Shown here: positions 31,132 through 43,771 of the stretch, in pieces
How the letters are laid out: each line of letters begins with the position of its first letter
Position numbering within the stretch: position 1 is the first letter of the stretch
Source of the DNA: Thinopyrum elongatum
Lineage: Eukaryota > Streptophyta > Magnoliopsida > Poales > Poaceae
Direction: 5' to 3'
Assembly: GCA_011799875.1 (NCBI GenBank)
Contig: CM022297.1
Span: 518,680,929-518,744,928 of the forward strand
DNA length: 64,000 nt
Notes under the pieces: model-generated
What the model saw: only the letters and a program-made list of their open reading frames with translations
What the model was told of the DNA's origin: nothing
Databases searched by the model: none
Program-made: the position numbers and the translations under genes

Positions 31132-34100
31132 TTACATTGTGATGAATCGAACACCCATAGAGTTCTGGTGCTGATCATGTTTTGCTCGTGGAAGAGGTTT
31201 AGTCAATGGATCTGCGACATTCAGATCCGTATGTACTTTACAAATATCTATATCTCCATCTTGAATATATTCACGAATGGAGTTGAAGCGGCGCTTGATG
31301 TGCTTGGTCTTCTTGTGAAACCTGGGCTCCTTGGCAATGGCAATAGCTCCAGTGTTGTCACAGAAGAGAGTCATCGGGCCCGACGCATTGGGAACCACTC
31401 CTAGGTCGGTGATAAACTCCTTCATCCAGACTCCTTCCTGCGCTGCTTCCGAAGCAGCTATGTACTCCGCTTCACATGTAGATCCCGCCATGACGCTTTG
31501 TTTGCAACTACACCAACTGACTGCCCCACCATTCAAAATATACACGTATCCGGTTTGTGACTTGGAGTCATCCAGATCTGTGTCAAAGCTAGCGTCGACG
31601 TAACCCTTTACGACAAGCTCTTCGGCACCTCCATAAACGAGAAACATATCCTTAGTCCTTTTCAGGTACTTCAGGATATTCTTGACCGCTGTCCAGTGTT
31701 CCATACCGGGATCACTTTGGTACCTCTCTACCAAACTTATGGCAAGATTCACATCAGGTCTGGTACACAGCATGGCATACATAATAGAGCCTACGGCCGA
31801 GGCATAGGGGATGACACTCATCTTTTCTCTTTCTGCTACCGAGGTCGGGCGTTGAGTTGTGCTCAATCTCACACCTTGCAATACAGGCAAGAATCCCTTC
31901 TTAGACTGATCCATATTGAACTTCTTCAATATCTTGTCAAGGTATGTGCTTTGTGAAAGACCAATGAGGCGTCTCGATCTATCTCTATAGATCTTAATGC
32001 CTAATATGTAAGCAGCTTCTCCAAGGTCCTTCATTGAAAAAGACTTATTCAAGTAGGCCTTTATGCTTTCCAAAAGTTCTATATCATTTCCCATCAATAG
32101 TATGTCATCCACATATAATATGAGAAATGCTACAGAGCTCCCACTCACTTTCTTGTAAATACAGGCTTCTCCATAAGTCTGTATAAACCCAAACGCTTTG
32201 ATCATTTCATCAAAGCGAATGTTCCAACTCCGAGATGCTTGCACCAGCCCATAAATGGAGCGCTAGAGCTTGCATACTTTGTCAGCATTCTTAGGATCGA
32301 CAAAACCTTCCGGCTGCATCATATACAATTCTTCCTTAAGGAAACCGTTAAGGAATGCTGTTTTGACGTCCATTTGCCAGATTTCATAATCATAAAATAC
32401 GACAATTGCTAACATGATTCGGACGGACTTCAGCTTCGCTATGGGTGAGAAGGTCTCATCGTAGTCAACTCCTTGAACTTGTCGATAACCCTTAGCGACA
32501 AGCCTAGCCTTATAGACGGTCACATTACCATCCGCGTCAGTCTTCTTCTTAAAGATCCACTTATTTTCTATGGCTCGCCGATCATCGGGCAAGTCCACCA
32601 AAGTCCATACTTTGTTCTCATACATGGATCCTATCTCGGATTTCATGGCTTCAAGCCATTTGTTGGAATCCAGGCCCGCCATCGCTTCTTCATAGTTCGA
32701 AGGTTCACCGTTGTCTAACAACATGATTTCCAGGACATGGTTGCCGTACCACTCTGGTGCAGAACGTGTCCTCGTGGACCTACGAAGTTCAGTAGCAACT
32801 TGATCCGAAGTTTCATGATCATCATCATTAACTTCCTCTCTAGTCGGTGCAGGCACCACAGAAACATCTTCCTGAGCTGCGCTACTCTCCGGTTCAAGAG
32901 GGGGTACCTCATCAAGTTCTACTTTCCTCCCACTTACTTCTTTCGAGAGAAACTCTTTCTCCAGAAAGGATCCATTCTTGGCAACAAAGATCTTGCCTTC
33001 GGATCTGAGGTAGAAGGTATACCCAATAGTTTCCTTAGGGTATCCTATGAAGACACATTTTTCCGATTTGGGTTCGAGCTTTTCAGGTTGAAGTTTCTTG
33101 ACATAAGCATCGCATCCCCAAACTTTCAGAAACGACAGCTTAGGTTTCTTCCCAAACCATAATTCATACGGTGTCGTCTCAACGGATTTAGACGGTACCC
33201 TATTTAAAGTGAATGCGGCAGTCTCTAAAGCATAACCCTAAAATGATAGCGGTAGATCTGTAAGAGACATCATAGATTGCACCATATCCAATAGAGTGTG
33301 ATTACGATGTTCGGACACACCATTTCGCTGAGGTGTTCCAGGCGGCGTGAGTTGTGAAATAATTCCACATTTCCTTAAGTTCATGCCAAACTCGTGACTC
33401 AAATATTCTCCTCCACGATCTGATCGTAAGAACTTTATTTTTCTGTCACGTTGATTCTCTACCTCACTCTGAAATTCCTTGAACTTTTCAAAGGTCTCAG
33501 ACTTGTGTTTCATTAAGTAGACATACCCATATCTACTTAAGTCATCAGTGAAGGTGAGAACATAACGATAGCCACCGCGAGCCTCAACGCTCATTGGACC
33601 GCATACATCAGTATGTATTATTTCCAACAAGTTGGTTGCTCGCTCCATTGTTTCGGAGAACGGAGTCTTGGTCATTTTACCCATGAGGCATGGTTCGCAC
33701 ATGTCAAATGATTCATAATCAAGAGACTCCAAAAGTCCATCTGCATGGAGTTTCTTCATGCGTTTGACACCAATGTGACCAAGGCGGCAGTGCCACAAGT
33801 ATGTGGGACTATCATTATCAACCTTATATCTTTTGGCATTCACACTATGAATATGTGTAACATCACGTTCGAGATTCAATAAAAATAAACCATTGACCAG
33901 CAGGGCATGACCATAAAACATATCTCTCATATAAATAGAACAACCATTATTCTCGGATTTAAATGAGTAGCCATCTCGCATCAAACGAGATCCAGATACA
34001 ATGTTCATGCTCAAAGCTGGCACTAAATAACAATTATTGAGGTTCAATACTAATCCCGAAGGTAGATGTAGAGGTAGCGTGCCGACGGCGATCACATCGA

Positions 34101-35115
34101 CCTTGGAACCATTCCCGACGCGCATCGTCACCTCATCCTTCGCCAGTCTCCGCTTATTCCGCAGCTCCTGTTTTGAGTTACAAATGTGAGCAACTGCACC
34201 GGTATCAAATACCCAGGAGCTACTACGAGCGCTGGTAAGGTACACATCAATAACATGTATATCATATATACCTTTGGTATTGCCGGCCTTCTTATCCGCT
34301 AAGTACTTGGAGCAGTTCCGCTTCCAGTGACCATTTCCCTTGCAATAAAAACACTCGGTCTCAGGCTTGGGTCCATTCTTTGGCTTCTTCCCGGCAACTG
34401 ACTTACTAGGCGCGGCAACTCCCTTGCCGTCCTTCTTGAAGTTCTTCTTACCCTTGCCTTTCTTGAAACTAGTGGTCTTATTCACCATCAACACTTGATG
34501 TTCCTTTTTGATCTCCACCTCTGCTGATTTCAGCATCGAATATAACTCAGGAATGGACTTCTCCATCCCTTGCATATTGTAGTTCATCACAAAGCTCTTG
34601 TAGCTAGGTGGAAGCGACTGGAGGATTCTGTCAATGACCGAGTCATCTGGAAGGTTAACTCCCAGCTGAGACAAACGGTTGTGCAACCCAGACATTTTGA
34701 GTATATGCTCGCTGACAGAACTATTTTCCTCCATCTTACAACTGTAGAACTTGTCGGAGACTTCATATCTCTCGACCCGGGCATGAGCTTGGAAAACCAT
34801 TTTCAACTCTTGGAACATCTCATATGCTCCGTGTTGCTCAAAACGCTTTTGGAGCCCTGATTCTAAGCTGTAAAGCATGCCGCACTGAACCAGGGAGTAA
34901 TCATCACTACGCGACTGCCAGGCGTTCATAACGTCTTGAGTTGCTGGGAAAATGGGTGCGTCACCTAGCGGTGCTTCAAGGACATATGCTTTCTTGGCAG
35001 CTATGAGGATGATCCTCAAGTTACGGACCCAGTCCGTATAGTTGCTACCATCGTCTTTTAGATTGGTTTTCTCTAGGAATGCGTTGAAGTTGAGGGCAAC
35101 ATTAGCGTGGGCCAT
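31132..35115 (-). pseudogene. Angela-like Copia gag-pol polyprotein, two in-frame TAG
   Basis: One frame of 1328 codons. In order: gag with a zinc knuckle CFYCKGNGHWKRNC; protease with WVFDTGAVAHIC; GAG-pre-integrase with YLWHCRLGHIG; integrase core with IHTDVCGP and the GTPQRNGVSEHRN region; reverse transcriptase with ILYVDDILLM; RNase H with VKGYVDASFDTD. Integrase before RT is the Copia order. Two amber codons interrupt it: 33238-33240, where Trp is usual, and 32263-32265, where Gln is usual. Both fit a single G-to-A or C-to-T change. The rest of the frame is open, so the copy is young but inactive. Confidence 0.94.
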
Positions 35116-36385
35116 TGGATCTACAGGATAGATTGTAAAGACAATTTTGGACTAAGTTCATGATAATTAAGTTCATCTAATCAAATTATTTAATGAACTC
35201 CCACTCAGATAGACATCCCTCTAGTCATCTAAGTGATACATGATCCGAATCGACTAGGCCGTGTCCGATCATCACGTGAGACGGACTAGTCATCAACGGT
35301 GAACATCTCCATGTTGATCGCATCTACCATACGACTCATGTTCGACCTTTCGGTCTCTTGTGTTCCGAGGCCATGTCTGTACATGCTAGGCTCATCAAGT
35401 CAACCTAAGTGTTTCGCATGTGTAAATCTGGCTTACACCCGTTGTATGCGAACGTTAGAATCTATCACACCCGATCATCACGTGGTGCTTCGAAACAACG
35501 AACCTTCGCAACGGTGCACAGTTAGGGGGAACACATTTCTTGAAATTTTAGTGAGGGATCATCTTATTTATGCTACCATCATTCTAAGCAAATAAGATGT
35601 AAACATGATAAACATCACATGCAAATCATAAAGTGACATGATATGGCCAATATCATCTTGCGCTTTTGATCTTCATCTTCGAGGCGCGGCATGATCACCA
35701 TCGTCACCGGCATGACATCATGATCTCCATCATCATGATCTCCATCATCGTGTCTTCATGAAGTTGTCTCGCCAACTATTACTTCTACTACTATGGCTAA
35801 CGGTTAGCAATAGAGTAAAGTAATTACAAGGCGCTTTCATTGACACGCAGGTCATACAATAAATTAAAACAACTCCTATGGCTCCTGCCGGTTGTCATAC
35901 TCATCGACATGCAAGTCGTGATTCCTATTGCAAGAACATGATCAATCTTATACATCACATATATAATTCATCACATCCTTTTGGCCATATCACATCACAT
36001 AGCATACCCTGCAAAAACAAGTTAGACGTCCTCTAATTATTGTTGCAAGTTTTACGTGGCTGCTATAGGTTTCTAGCAAGAACGTTTCTTACCTACGCAA
36101 AAGCCACAACGGTGACATGCCAATTGCTATTTACCCTTCATAAGGACCCTCTTCATCGAATCCGATCCGACTAAAGTGGGAGAGACAGACACCCGCTAGC
36201 CACCTTATGCAACAAGTGCATGTCAGTCGGTGGAACCTGTCTCACGTAAGCGTACATGTAAGGTCGGTCCGGGCCGCTTCATCCCACAATGCCGCCGAAT
36301 CAAGATAGGACTAGTAACGGTAAGCAAATTGAACAAATCATCGCCCACAACTACTTGTGTTCTACTCGTGCATAGCATAGACCTA
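35116..36385 (-). other. Leader of the Angela-like element
   Basis: A 1.27 kb non-coding leader between primer site and gag ATG. It includes ATGATCTCCATCATC repeats near 35715-35750. The same leader appears in inverse orientation at 63623-64000. Confidence 0.75.
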
Positions 36386-36399
36386 GCTCATGATGCCAT
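36386..36399 (-). other. Primer binding site of the Angela-like element
   Basis: On the minus strand ATGGCATCATGAGC abuts the LTR end CTAACA. It differs from the GTGGCATCCGAGCC of the plus-strand relative at 63609. Confidence 0.7.
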
Positions 36400-38099
36400 T
36401 GTTAGGAAACGTAGTAATAATTCAAAAAAAATCCTACGTGTCACCAAGATCAATCTAGGAGATGCTAGCAACGAGAAAGAGGGAGTGCATCTTCATACCC
36501 TTGAAGATCGCTAAGCAGAAGCGTTACAAGAACGCGGTCGATGGAGTCGTACTCGCGGCGATTCAAATCGCGGAAGATCCGATCCAAGCGCCGAACGGAC
36601 GGCGCCTCCGCGTTCAACACACGTACAGCCCGGGGACGTCTCCTCCTTCTTGATCCAGAAAGGGGGAAGGAGAAGTTGAGGAAGAACTCCGGCAGCACGA
36701 CGGCGTGGTGGTGGAGGAGCTCGTGGTTCTCCGACAGGGCTTCGCCAAGCACTACGAAGGAGGAGGAGGTGTTGGAGAGGGGGAAGGGCTGCGCCAGGGA
36801 AGGGGAGCGGCTGCCCTCCCACCCCCCCTCTATTTATAGGGTGAAGGGGAGAGGGGGCCGGCCGCCTTAGATGCATCTAGAGGGGGAGGGCGGCGGCCAG
36901 GAGGGGGTAACTTGCCCCCCAAGCAAGGTGGGAGGCGGCCCCTTCCCTAGGGTTTCCAACCCTAGGCGCCTTGGGCCCTTGGGGGGGCGCACCAGCCCAC
37001 TAAGGGGCTGGTCCCCACCCATATTCAGCCCACTAGGCCCTCCGGGGCAGGTGGCCCCACCCGGTGGACGCCCGGATACCTTTCGGTGGTCCTGGTACAA
37101 TACCGATAACCCCTGAAACCATTCCGGCGACTGAAACTGGACTTCCCATATATAAATCTTCACCTCCGGACCATTCCGGAACTCCTCGTGACGTCCGGGA
37201 TCTCATCCGGGACTCCGAACAACCTTCGGTAACCACATACTATTCCCATTACAACTCTAGCGTCACCGAAGCTTAAGTGTGTAGACCCTACGGGTTCGGG
37301 AACCATGCAGACATGACCGAGACATCTCTACGGCCAATAACCAACAGCGGGATCTGGATACCCATGTTGGCTCCCACATGTTCCACGATGATCTCATCGG
37401 ATGAACCACGATGTCAGGGATTCAATCAATCCCGTATACAATTCCCTTTGTCCATCGGTATGTTACTTGCCCGAGATTCGATCGTCGGTAGCCCCATACC
37501 TCGTTCAATCTTGTTACCGGCAAGTCTCTTTACTCGTTCCGTAACGCATGATCCCGTGGCTAACTCCTTAGTCACATTGAGCTCATTATGATGATGCATT
37601 ACCGAGTGGGCCCAGAGATACCTCTCCGTCGTACAGAGTGACAAATCCCAGTCTCGATTTGTGCCAACCCAACAGACACTTTCGGAGATACCTGTAGTGC
37701 ATCTTTGTAGTCACCCAGTTACGTTGTGACGTTTGATACACCCAAAGCATTCTTACGGCATCCGGGAGTTACACAATCTCATGGTCTAAGGAAATGATAC
37801 TTGACATTAGAAAAGCTCTAGCAAACGAATTACACGATCTTGTGCTATGCTTAGGATTGGGTCTTGTCCATCCCGTTATCAATGACATCCAATGTCCATG
37901 GTCAGAAAACCACAACCATCTATTGATCAACGAGCTAGTCAACTAGAGGCTCACTAGGGACATATTGTGATCTATGTATTCACACATGTATTACGGTTTC
38001 CGATTAATACAATTATAACATGAATAATAGATAATTATCATAAAAAAGAAAATATAATAATAACTATTTTATTATTTTCTCTAGGGCATATTTCCAACA
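36400..38099 (-). repeat. 5' LTR of the Angela-like element
   Basis: A 1700-bp LTR, TGTTGGAAATATG at 38099 to CTAACA at 36400 on the minus strand. A possible TATA box TATAAATAG lies near 36830-36840. Confidence 0.93.
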
Positions 38100-38104
38100 A
38101 ATCT

Positions 38105-39345
38105 ATCAAAACCGTCCGATTTACACCCCTCGGTGATTTTTGAGGTGGTTTTCGCATACGTGGTGCCACATCAGCTCATCCGCTGTGGAGTTGAGGCAAT
38201 CCATGTCAGATTCGATTGGATCTCGAGATTATAGATATTCTGGGGGTTAAACTGCAAAACGTCGCTTCTTCTTCCTTCGGAAGCGATCCGGCGATGGGGA
38301 CGGCCAGGCTGGGCCAGGGAGGGGTGCTCGCGGCTGAGGCGCATGGCGGTGACGGCACGACGCGTGAGGAGGCACTAGGCGGCGTCACTCGGAAGGCTGG
38401 CGTGGGGAGGCTCGCGGCTGCGGCGCACGTGGCGGGAACGCAAGGGGCTGACGGCGCGACGCGCGACGCTTGCGGCTGGGGCGCATGGGGGAACTCAGCG
38501 GCGGCGCAGGGCTCCTCGTCCCTGCTCGAGTCCCCGGCCACCGACGACGACGACGGTCTGCCCGGGCCGCAGGTCGACGCGCACGAGGTTGAGCTCGCGA
38601 TATGCAGGATGGCGACCGCGGCGAGGACCAGACGCTGGATGAGCGCTGGCAGGAGCACCACCGGGAGGAAGTCCGCGGGGAGGTGCGCGAGCACCAATCC
38701 AGCGCAGCGGCCAGCCCCGCCAGCCAGTTTCGCGTCTGCGCGCCGCCCTTGGGGAGGACGGGAGGTGGCGCTCGCGTGGGGAGGCTTGCGGCTGTGGCGC
38801 ACAAGGGGTCTCGGCGGCAACGCTCGGAAGGCCAGCGCGGGGCGCTTCGTCCTTGCTTGAGTTTCCGACCACCGACCTCGCTGTCGACGCTGGCGGCTGC
38901 GGCGGCAAGATTCGGCTGGCGCTTGCGGCAGCAAGCTCGTTCTCACCGGCCGTAGGTCGTCGCCGTGGGCTCCCCTTCCCTCTCGCCCGCCCCCGCGCCG
39001 GAGGTTGGTGGTCGAGCCCTCCACCTGAGTAGCCGCTCACGCCGGGAGATGCGACAGCCCAAGACGAGCAGTAGCCACCGGGAGATGCGGCTGCGGCGGC
39101 CCAGAAGAAGGGCTCCTCGCCGTCGCCGTAGCAAGCGTGTCCACCGGCCACCGTCCCCATGGGAGCAGAACAGGGGTTAGGATGACGACGACGACGTCCT
39201 GCAGGAGGTTGGGCTTGCGATGCAGGATGGCGCCTGCGGCAAGGACCGGATGCTGTCCTCTTGTGACGTGGCGCCACGTCGGCAAAAACAACATACAAAA
39301 CCACCCGAGGGGGTTAAATGGATGGTTTTAACAGTTGATGGTCCT
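38105..39345. mobile_element. GC-rich MULE-like element with broken left TIR
   Basis: 38105-38174 and 39263-39345 are imperfect inverted repeats. Both contain AAAACC(G/A)TCC, a CCCCTCGG core, GGTGGTTTT and a GTGG(T/C)GCCAC block. The interior (38270-39230) is very GC-rich, with many overlapping open frames in all phases and internal duplicated segments (GCGTGGGGAGGCT.GCGGCT at 38400 and 38775). Long TIRs around a GC-rich core fit a non-autonomous MULE, possibly one carrying host DNA. No captured gene could be identified. The Angela element starts 5 bp outside the left TIR and removed its outer end. Confidence 0.55.
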
Positions 39346-39416
39346 CCAATATCTGGTTTTGGTGATGAGGGTTAAAATCCGAACAACGTCAATCATTCGG
39401 ATTCATGTTTTATGCC

Positions 39417-39436
39417 CCCACCCCCCCCCCCCCCCG
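39417..39436. repeat. Poly-C tract
   Basis: Two runs of C separated by one A. 39437-39640 has no feature I recognise. Confidence 0.85.
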
Positions 39437-39651
39437 GCGGTGCTACCTTACATGCAGCAGCTTGCCGTACCTTTTATTGTAATTGCCATGTGTAAAATTG
39501 TACATGCGTATATTATTATGCATTAATTAGCACAACAGAACTAAAACTAAACTCGACTTACGTAGGGAGGATTAGAGGAAAGTAGAAAAGCTGGCTAGGA
39601 GGTGCCATCGATGCTTTTTAATTAAGGTATTACAATAAAAAAAGTTTTTAA

Positions 39652-39889
39652 GGCCTCCTCCAATGGTATGTGCCAGTACCTAGCTCTAAACAGTCTAAAC
39701 ACAATTCTTTAAATGATCTATCTTTTAGCACATATCTTATAATATGAATGACCCCACACGTCATCTTCATATAATCTTAAAGTGTGTGCATAAGGCTATC
39801 TCTTAATCGAAAGATAGTTCTTTTCTCTCTTCTATTAAAATATAAAAAAATTATTTGAACTAGCTCTTATGCAACTATTGGAGGAGGTC
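39652..39889. mobile_element. Tourist-type MITE (PIF/Harbinger) next to the F-box stop codon
   Basis: A 238-bp element with inverted ends GGCCTCCTCCAAT and ATTGGAGGAGGTC, flanked by TAA on both sides (39649-39651 and 39890-39892). TIR type, size and TWA duplication indicate Tourist. Its right end is 11 bp from the stop codon of the F-box gene, so it very likely lies in that gene's 3' UTR. Confidence 0.88.
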
Positions 39890-39900
39890 TAACAAGCAGG

Positions 39901-42193
39901 TTATGCGTCGTCGGCGTGACACTTGGCACATGGCTCGATAAGCTTGAATTTAACACTTGAGGGGACTTTACCCTCGATGTATGTCTTGATGACATCTACA
40001 GCTTTCCGTGCTTCCAAGAGGGCCTTTCTCGTTAAAGGCGAGCATATGCCAATGCAATCCCTCGTATGGCAGCCATATGCAGTGTCCAGTATCAGGTGCT
40101 TTAAGGATGCTGCGGTCTCAAGGATGTGACTTGTTAGCTCAACCAAACCTTTTGCAGAACGAAACCCACTCATTAGCACATTCTTCAACTTGTGATGGCC
40201 CTGTCCCCTCATATGCATTTTTCGTTGTGAGGAATCACCATGAGGATCTCCCGGAATGGCATCATCAGCATCGCGCATCTCTAACTGCATGTATGAATAT
40301 ATGCATCACGTACATGTCTTTGATTAGTCAGCTGACTAAATAAATGGGAAAAGATCTTACATATACAGACAAAAGGTACGTATACAAATATAATTCAACA
40401 GTAAAAGCTCATATTTGAATTTAGGCTTTCATATGGGGAAAATTTGACTTACACGCAAGATGAAAGTAGCCAGGACAGGACAAACATTAAGAATAGAAAC
40501 CAGCGAATAAAAATCAAAGTCTGGACAACGCCTTGGCGTATGAAGCTGTATCTCCAAGTACTTGAGGCGGCGGAATTTGTTAAGCTTTTTCATTGGAGTT
40601 GCAATCTGAAGAAACAACAGAGATGCTCAACTATTAGCATATGGTTATTATATGCGTATGCTCAGGTAAAAAGGCAATACTGATTTCACATATTTGTAAT
40701 AAAGCCCACTAAAACTACAATAATATTGTGAAGCTGTAAAAAAATGTTGATTAGATTCTTCCTCGCAAAAAATGTTGATAGCCAAAGCTGTCAATGTCTT
40801 TGGTGGGATGGTGTGTGCGTGTGGGGAGTGGGACAAAAGATAATTATGATATATCTGTGAAAAATGACCGCATAACATGCATACAGTAACAATCTGAAGC
40901 CAACATGCACTGACCTCAAAGCATGATGATAGGACAAGCGAGCTAATATTTGGCGCGACTGAAGGAAGCTTAGTGGTGGCATAACAGAGCATGCCTGTAG
41001 GCTCATCATCCATACCAGACATTTTCATCTCCCTCACTAAGGGTGATGAATCTCCAAGGCAGATCTGCGTTGTGGGCAACCCATCATATCCAAAGCTCTT
41101 GAGCTGTGGAGCATCGCATGCAATCATTTGCAAACTGTTGCAGTTGCGTACCTGCAGCAATTTGAGCCGCGACAGGAAATGAGGTATCTTCAAGCAAACC
41201 ATGTCATTGCAATAGGAAAGTTGCAGCTCCTGCAAACCAGGAGAAGTAGACAGGAAGCAGATAAGTTCCTCTCCAGTAACACGCATCCTGTGCAGATGCA
41301 CTATACACAAGCTTATCAAGCAGCCAACCCTGTCCAGGGAATGGAGACCGCAACCAGCAACGGAGAAAGATGTAATCGTCGAGCATCCCCTGTTGCTGCT
41401 AGATAACAAGGAGCACGGGAAGTTGTAACCTAGCCCCTCATCGCCCATGTCTAGGTACAGGTCAAATTCACTGATGCCCGGTGCGATGACAGCTTGGAAC
41501 CAGCGGTCAAGAACAGCAGGGTTTATGTAGAAGCCATGGGGAGGTACAAGCCTGAATGTCTGAACACCTGTTCCGACGTGGTTATGCATAATGTGATCAA
41601 CTCTGGCAGAGAATTCTTTTATGATAGGACTATTCTTTTCGAAGTACTCGTCGAATGTTGCAATGACGCCCCTCCTTAGTTGATCCTCTATAACTGGTAA
41701 TTCTTTGTCAATGGGACCAAACGACGGTAGGCGGCGGCCTAGATCCAGTAATCCTAGTGTGTACATGTCAAAGTCGAGCCTGGCATAGGATTGCCAGAAA
41801 CGCAAAAAGGCATGGGATACGCAGGCAGCCTGAGCAGCATCTCGCATCGGCATCAACGAGTGTATGTGGCCAAGGATATCCTGCATATATGTATAGTACG
41901 TACGTAAGAACAAGACATAAATGTAATTCTGATGAATAATAATTTGCAAGTTTGCATGTGATCCAACCCTTTGAACTGCGATTTATCGATCATACCTCTG
42001 GAAGGCTGACCGTCGTCGTCGTTCCTTCTTGTTGCGCAGGCGCCGATCCGCCGCGAGCTGCAATGCAATCCACTAACACAAACGCAAATTACTAAACCAT
42101 CCTATTCTGGCGAATGATTTATGATGGTATTAAAATTAGCGCGACAACAGATCGAGATCGAGCAGCCGCCGTACCTGATGATGAAGAAGCCAT
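39901..42193 (-). CDS. F-box protein with leucine-rich and FBD-like C-terminal regions
   Basis: F-box proteins are substrate receptors of SCF ubiquitin ligases. Five exons: 42193-42175, 42057-41996, 41880-40915, 40605-40453 and 40284-39901; all introns GT-AG and all phases consistent. The protein has 527 residues. The F-box begins at residue 24 (SLPEDILGHIHSLMPMRDAA), interrupted by intron 2 after SLPE. Residues 130-350 are leucine-rich-like with LQELQLSYC and CDAPQLKSF, the form common in grass F-box/LRR proteins. The last 130 residues (LKNVLMSGFRSAKGLVEL, then YIEGKVPS) resemble the FBD tail. The 19-bp first exon rests on the phase match and the ATG at 42193. The target is unknown. A MITE lies just after the stop codon. 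No damage is visible. Confidence 0.9.
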
Positions 42194-42585
42194 CTTACTA
42201 TTATTCGATCTATCTACTAGATCTGTATATATAAAATAAAGAGCTGGCTGGCCGGAGAGGGAGCCGATCGACGAATCAACTAACAAGTCGCCGCCGCGAG
42301 CCGGCGATCAGAAAATCAATCCAAGACGACAAAGCTGAGCAGACTCGAAGAGGCGGTTCCGATACATATATGATGATATATGATGCCGCGGCGGGTTGGT
42401 TAGTCTAATTGAGGAGCAGAATCAGGATCGGACTTGGGCTCGGCCCACTAGAATTTCTTTTTCCACGTACGTACTATTCGTTTTCTTTTCCTGCCTGATA
42501 ATTTGGTTGTGCAAAGGAAAATGGACCTAGAAATAGCAACTTGTCATCACACTTCCCCTTTCCACCGCGCCTCCTCCTCCTCCTT
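42194..42585. promoter_or_regulatory. Upstream region of the F-box gene
   Basis: Contains TATATATAAAATAAAG at 42223-42238 (plus strand), whose reverse strand gives a TATA-like word about 35-45 bp upstream of the ATG. This may be 5' UTR or core promoter. No other motif is clear. Confidence 0.35.
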
Positions 42586-42775
42586 CCGTGGTTTTTTTTC
42601 TTTTTTCTTTTCTTTTCTGTTTTTATGTTTCTTTTTCATTTCTTCCTTTTTCTTTCTTTATTAGTTTCTTTTCATTTTTCCTTTCTTTTTGTGTTTTATG
42701 TTTCTTTTTCTTTTTATTTTCTTTCTTTATTATTTTTTCTTTCTATTTTTATTTATTTTTTATTTTTTCGTATTG
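42586..42775. repeat. Polypyrimidine tract rich in TTTTC
   Basis: Nearly pure T with scattered C for 190 bp, in words such as TTTTCTTTTC. Open frames across it are compositional artefacts. Confidence 0.85.
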
Positions 42776-42786
42776 TTCATTGATGT

Positions 42787-42955
42787 TTCATTTGTTCCAT
42801 CTCAGTGTGTATTTGTTCCACCTCAGTGAATATTTGTTCCCTCTTTATCAATATTTGTTCTCGCTATGTGACTATTTGTTCCTCATCAATGAAAATTTGT
42901 TCCCGCTAAGTGAATATTTGTTCCACCTCAATGAATATATGTTCCCCTCTAGGCT
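42787..42955. repeat. Tandem TTTGTTCC repeat, first locus
   Basis: About seven units of 22-27 bp of the form TTTGTTCCACCTCA.TGAATAT. Variants include TTCCCGCTAAGTGAATAT. A block of about 65 bp, including AATTTGTTCCCGCTAAGTGA, recurs almost exactly at 48276-48340. Confidence 0.85.
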
Positions 42956-43014
42956 GGAAGAGACAGATCGAACGTATTTTTGTAATCAAATAAGTTTTTT
43001 GAAATATTTGAAAT

Positions 43015-43600
43015 CAGTTATTTGCTTTGAGTGAAATCAGCTTTCTTAAAATAGTGAAATATGATCTTTGAATTGGGTGAGAGCAATTTTTTAAAATGAG
43101 TGAAATATATTTTTCATACACATGACACATTTTTGGGTGTGAAATACGTGAAACTTGTTATTTCAGAATTTCTAAACGATTGAAATCAGTTTTTCGCACT
43201 GACTGAAATCCATTTTGAACTGAAATATGAAAATGAGTGAAATCTGTTTTCTCAATTTTTCGCACTGACTGAAATCCATTTTCGCACTGACTGAAAATGA
43301 GTGAAATATGAAAATGAGTGAAATCAGTTTTTCGCACTGATTGAAATCCATTTTTGAATGACTCAAATTTGTTTTCTTAATTGTGAAATCAGTTTTTTAA
43401 ATAAAGTGAAACGAGTTTTTTGAAATGAGTTACATCCATTTTTTTGAAATGCCAAAGCGAATGAAATGGTAAAATTCAAACTACGCTAAAATATATTGAA
43501 TATTGATCTTGTTTCCGAAACTAGTGAAATGTGAAACTGACTGAAATACTTTCTCTAAAATGAGTGAAACGGTAAAATTCAAACTAGCCAAAGTGCATCC
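43015..43600. repeat. Degenerate GTGAAATCAG / CGCACTGACTGAAATCC repeat
   Basis: Many copies of GTGAAA(T)(C)AG and TTTTTCGCACTGACTGAAATCC, strongest at 43170-43360. Spacing is irregular. The array follows directly on the GTTCC repeat, suggesting the two belong to one element. No coding. Confidence 0.75.
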
Positions 43601-43756
43601 AAGATTGATCTTGTTTTAAAGGTCTTGTCGCGCTGAATTCAAAAATATAAAATATTTCAAAAATGGATATTTAGTTCAAAAATTATCAACCTTTTAAAAT
43701 GTGGCATGGAAAATAAAGTGTAAGTATTTAGTATGTGCATGCAGCTCGTTCATCTG

Positions 43757-43771
43757 CTCTCTCTCTCTCTC
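43757..43771. repeat. CT microsatellite
   Basis: CTCTCTCTCTCTCTC. 43600-43940 otherwise has no feature I recognise. Confidence 0.8.

Larger units (their letters stand above)
29971..38099 (-). mobile_element. Angela/BARE-like Copia retrotransposon, truncated at its 3' end
   Basis: A minus-strand Copia element: 5' LTR 36400-38099, primer site, 1.3 kb leader, single gag-pol frame 35115-31132, purine tract, and a 3' LTR of which only 29971-31099 remains. LTRs begin TGTTGGAAATATGCCC or TGTTGAAAATATGCCC, diagnostic of the Angela/BARE/WIS group that is very abundant in Triticeae. The outer 590 bp of the 3' LTR is missing, so no target duplication can be tested. The element lies in the terminal repeat of the MULE-like element at 38105. 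Confidence 0.94.

Noticed and set aside
38206..39304. Five overlapping frames of 120-270 codons
   Set aside because: All phases of this GC-rich MULE interior are open; without homology none can be chosen as a gene.
42787..43600. Possible CRISPR-like array
   Set aside because: Units are degenerate and spacers irregular, the genome is a plant, and no cas-like gene is present.
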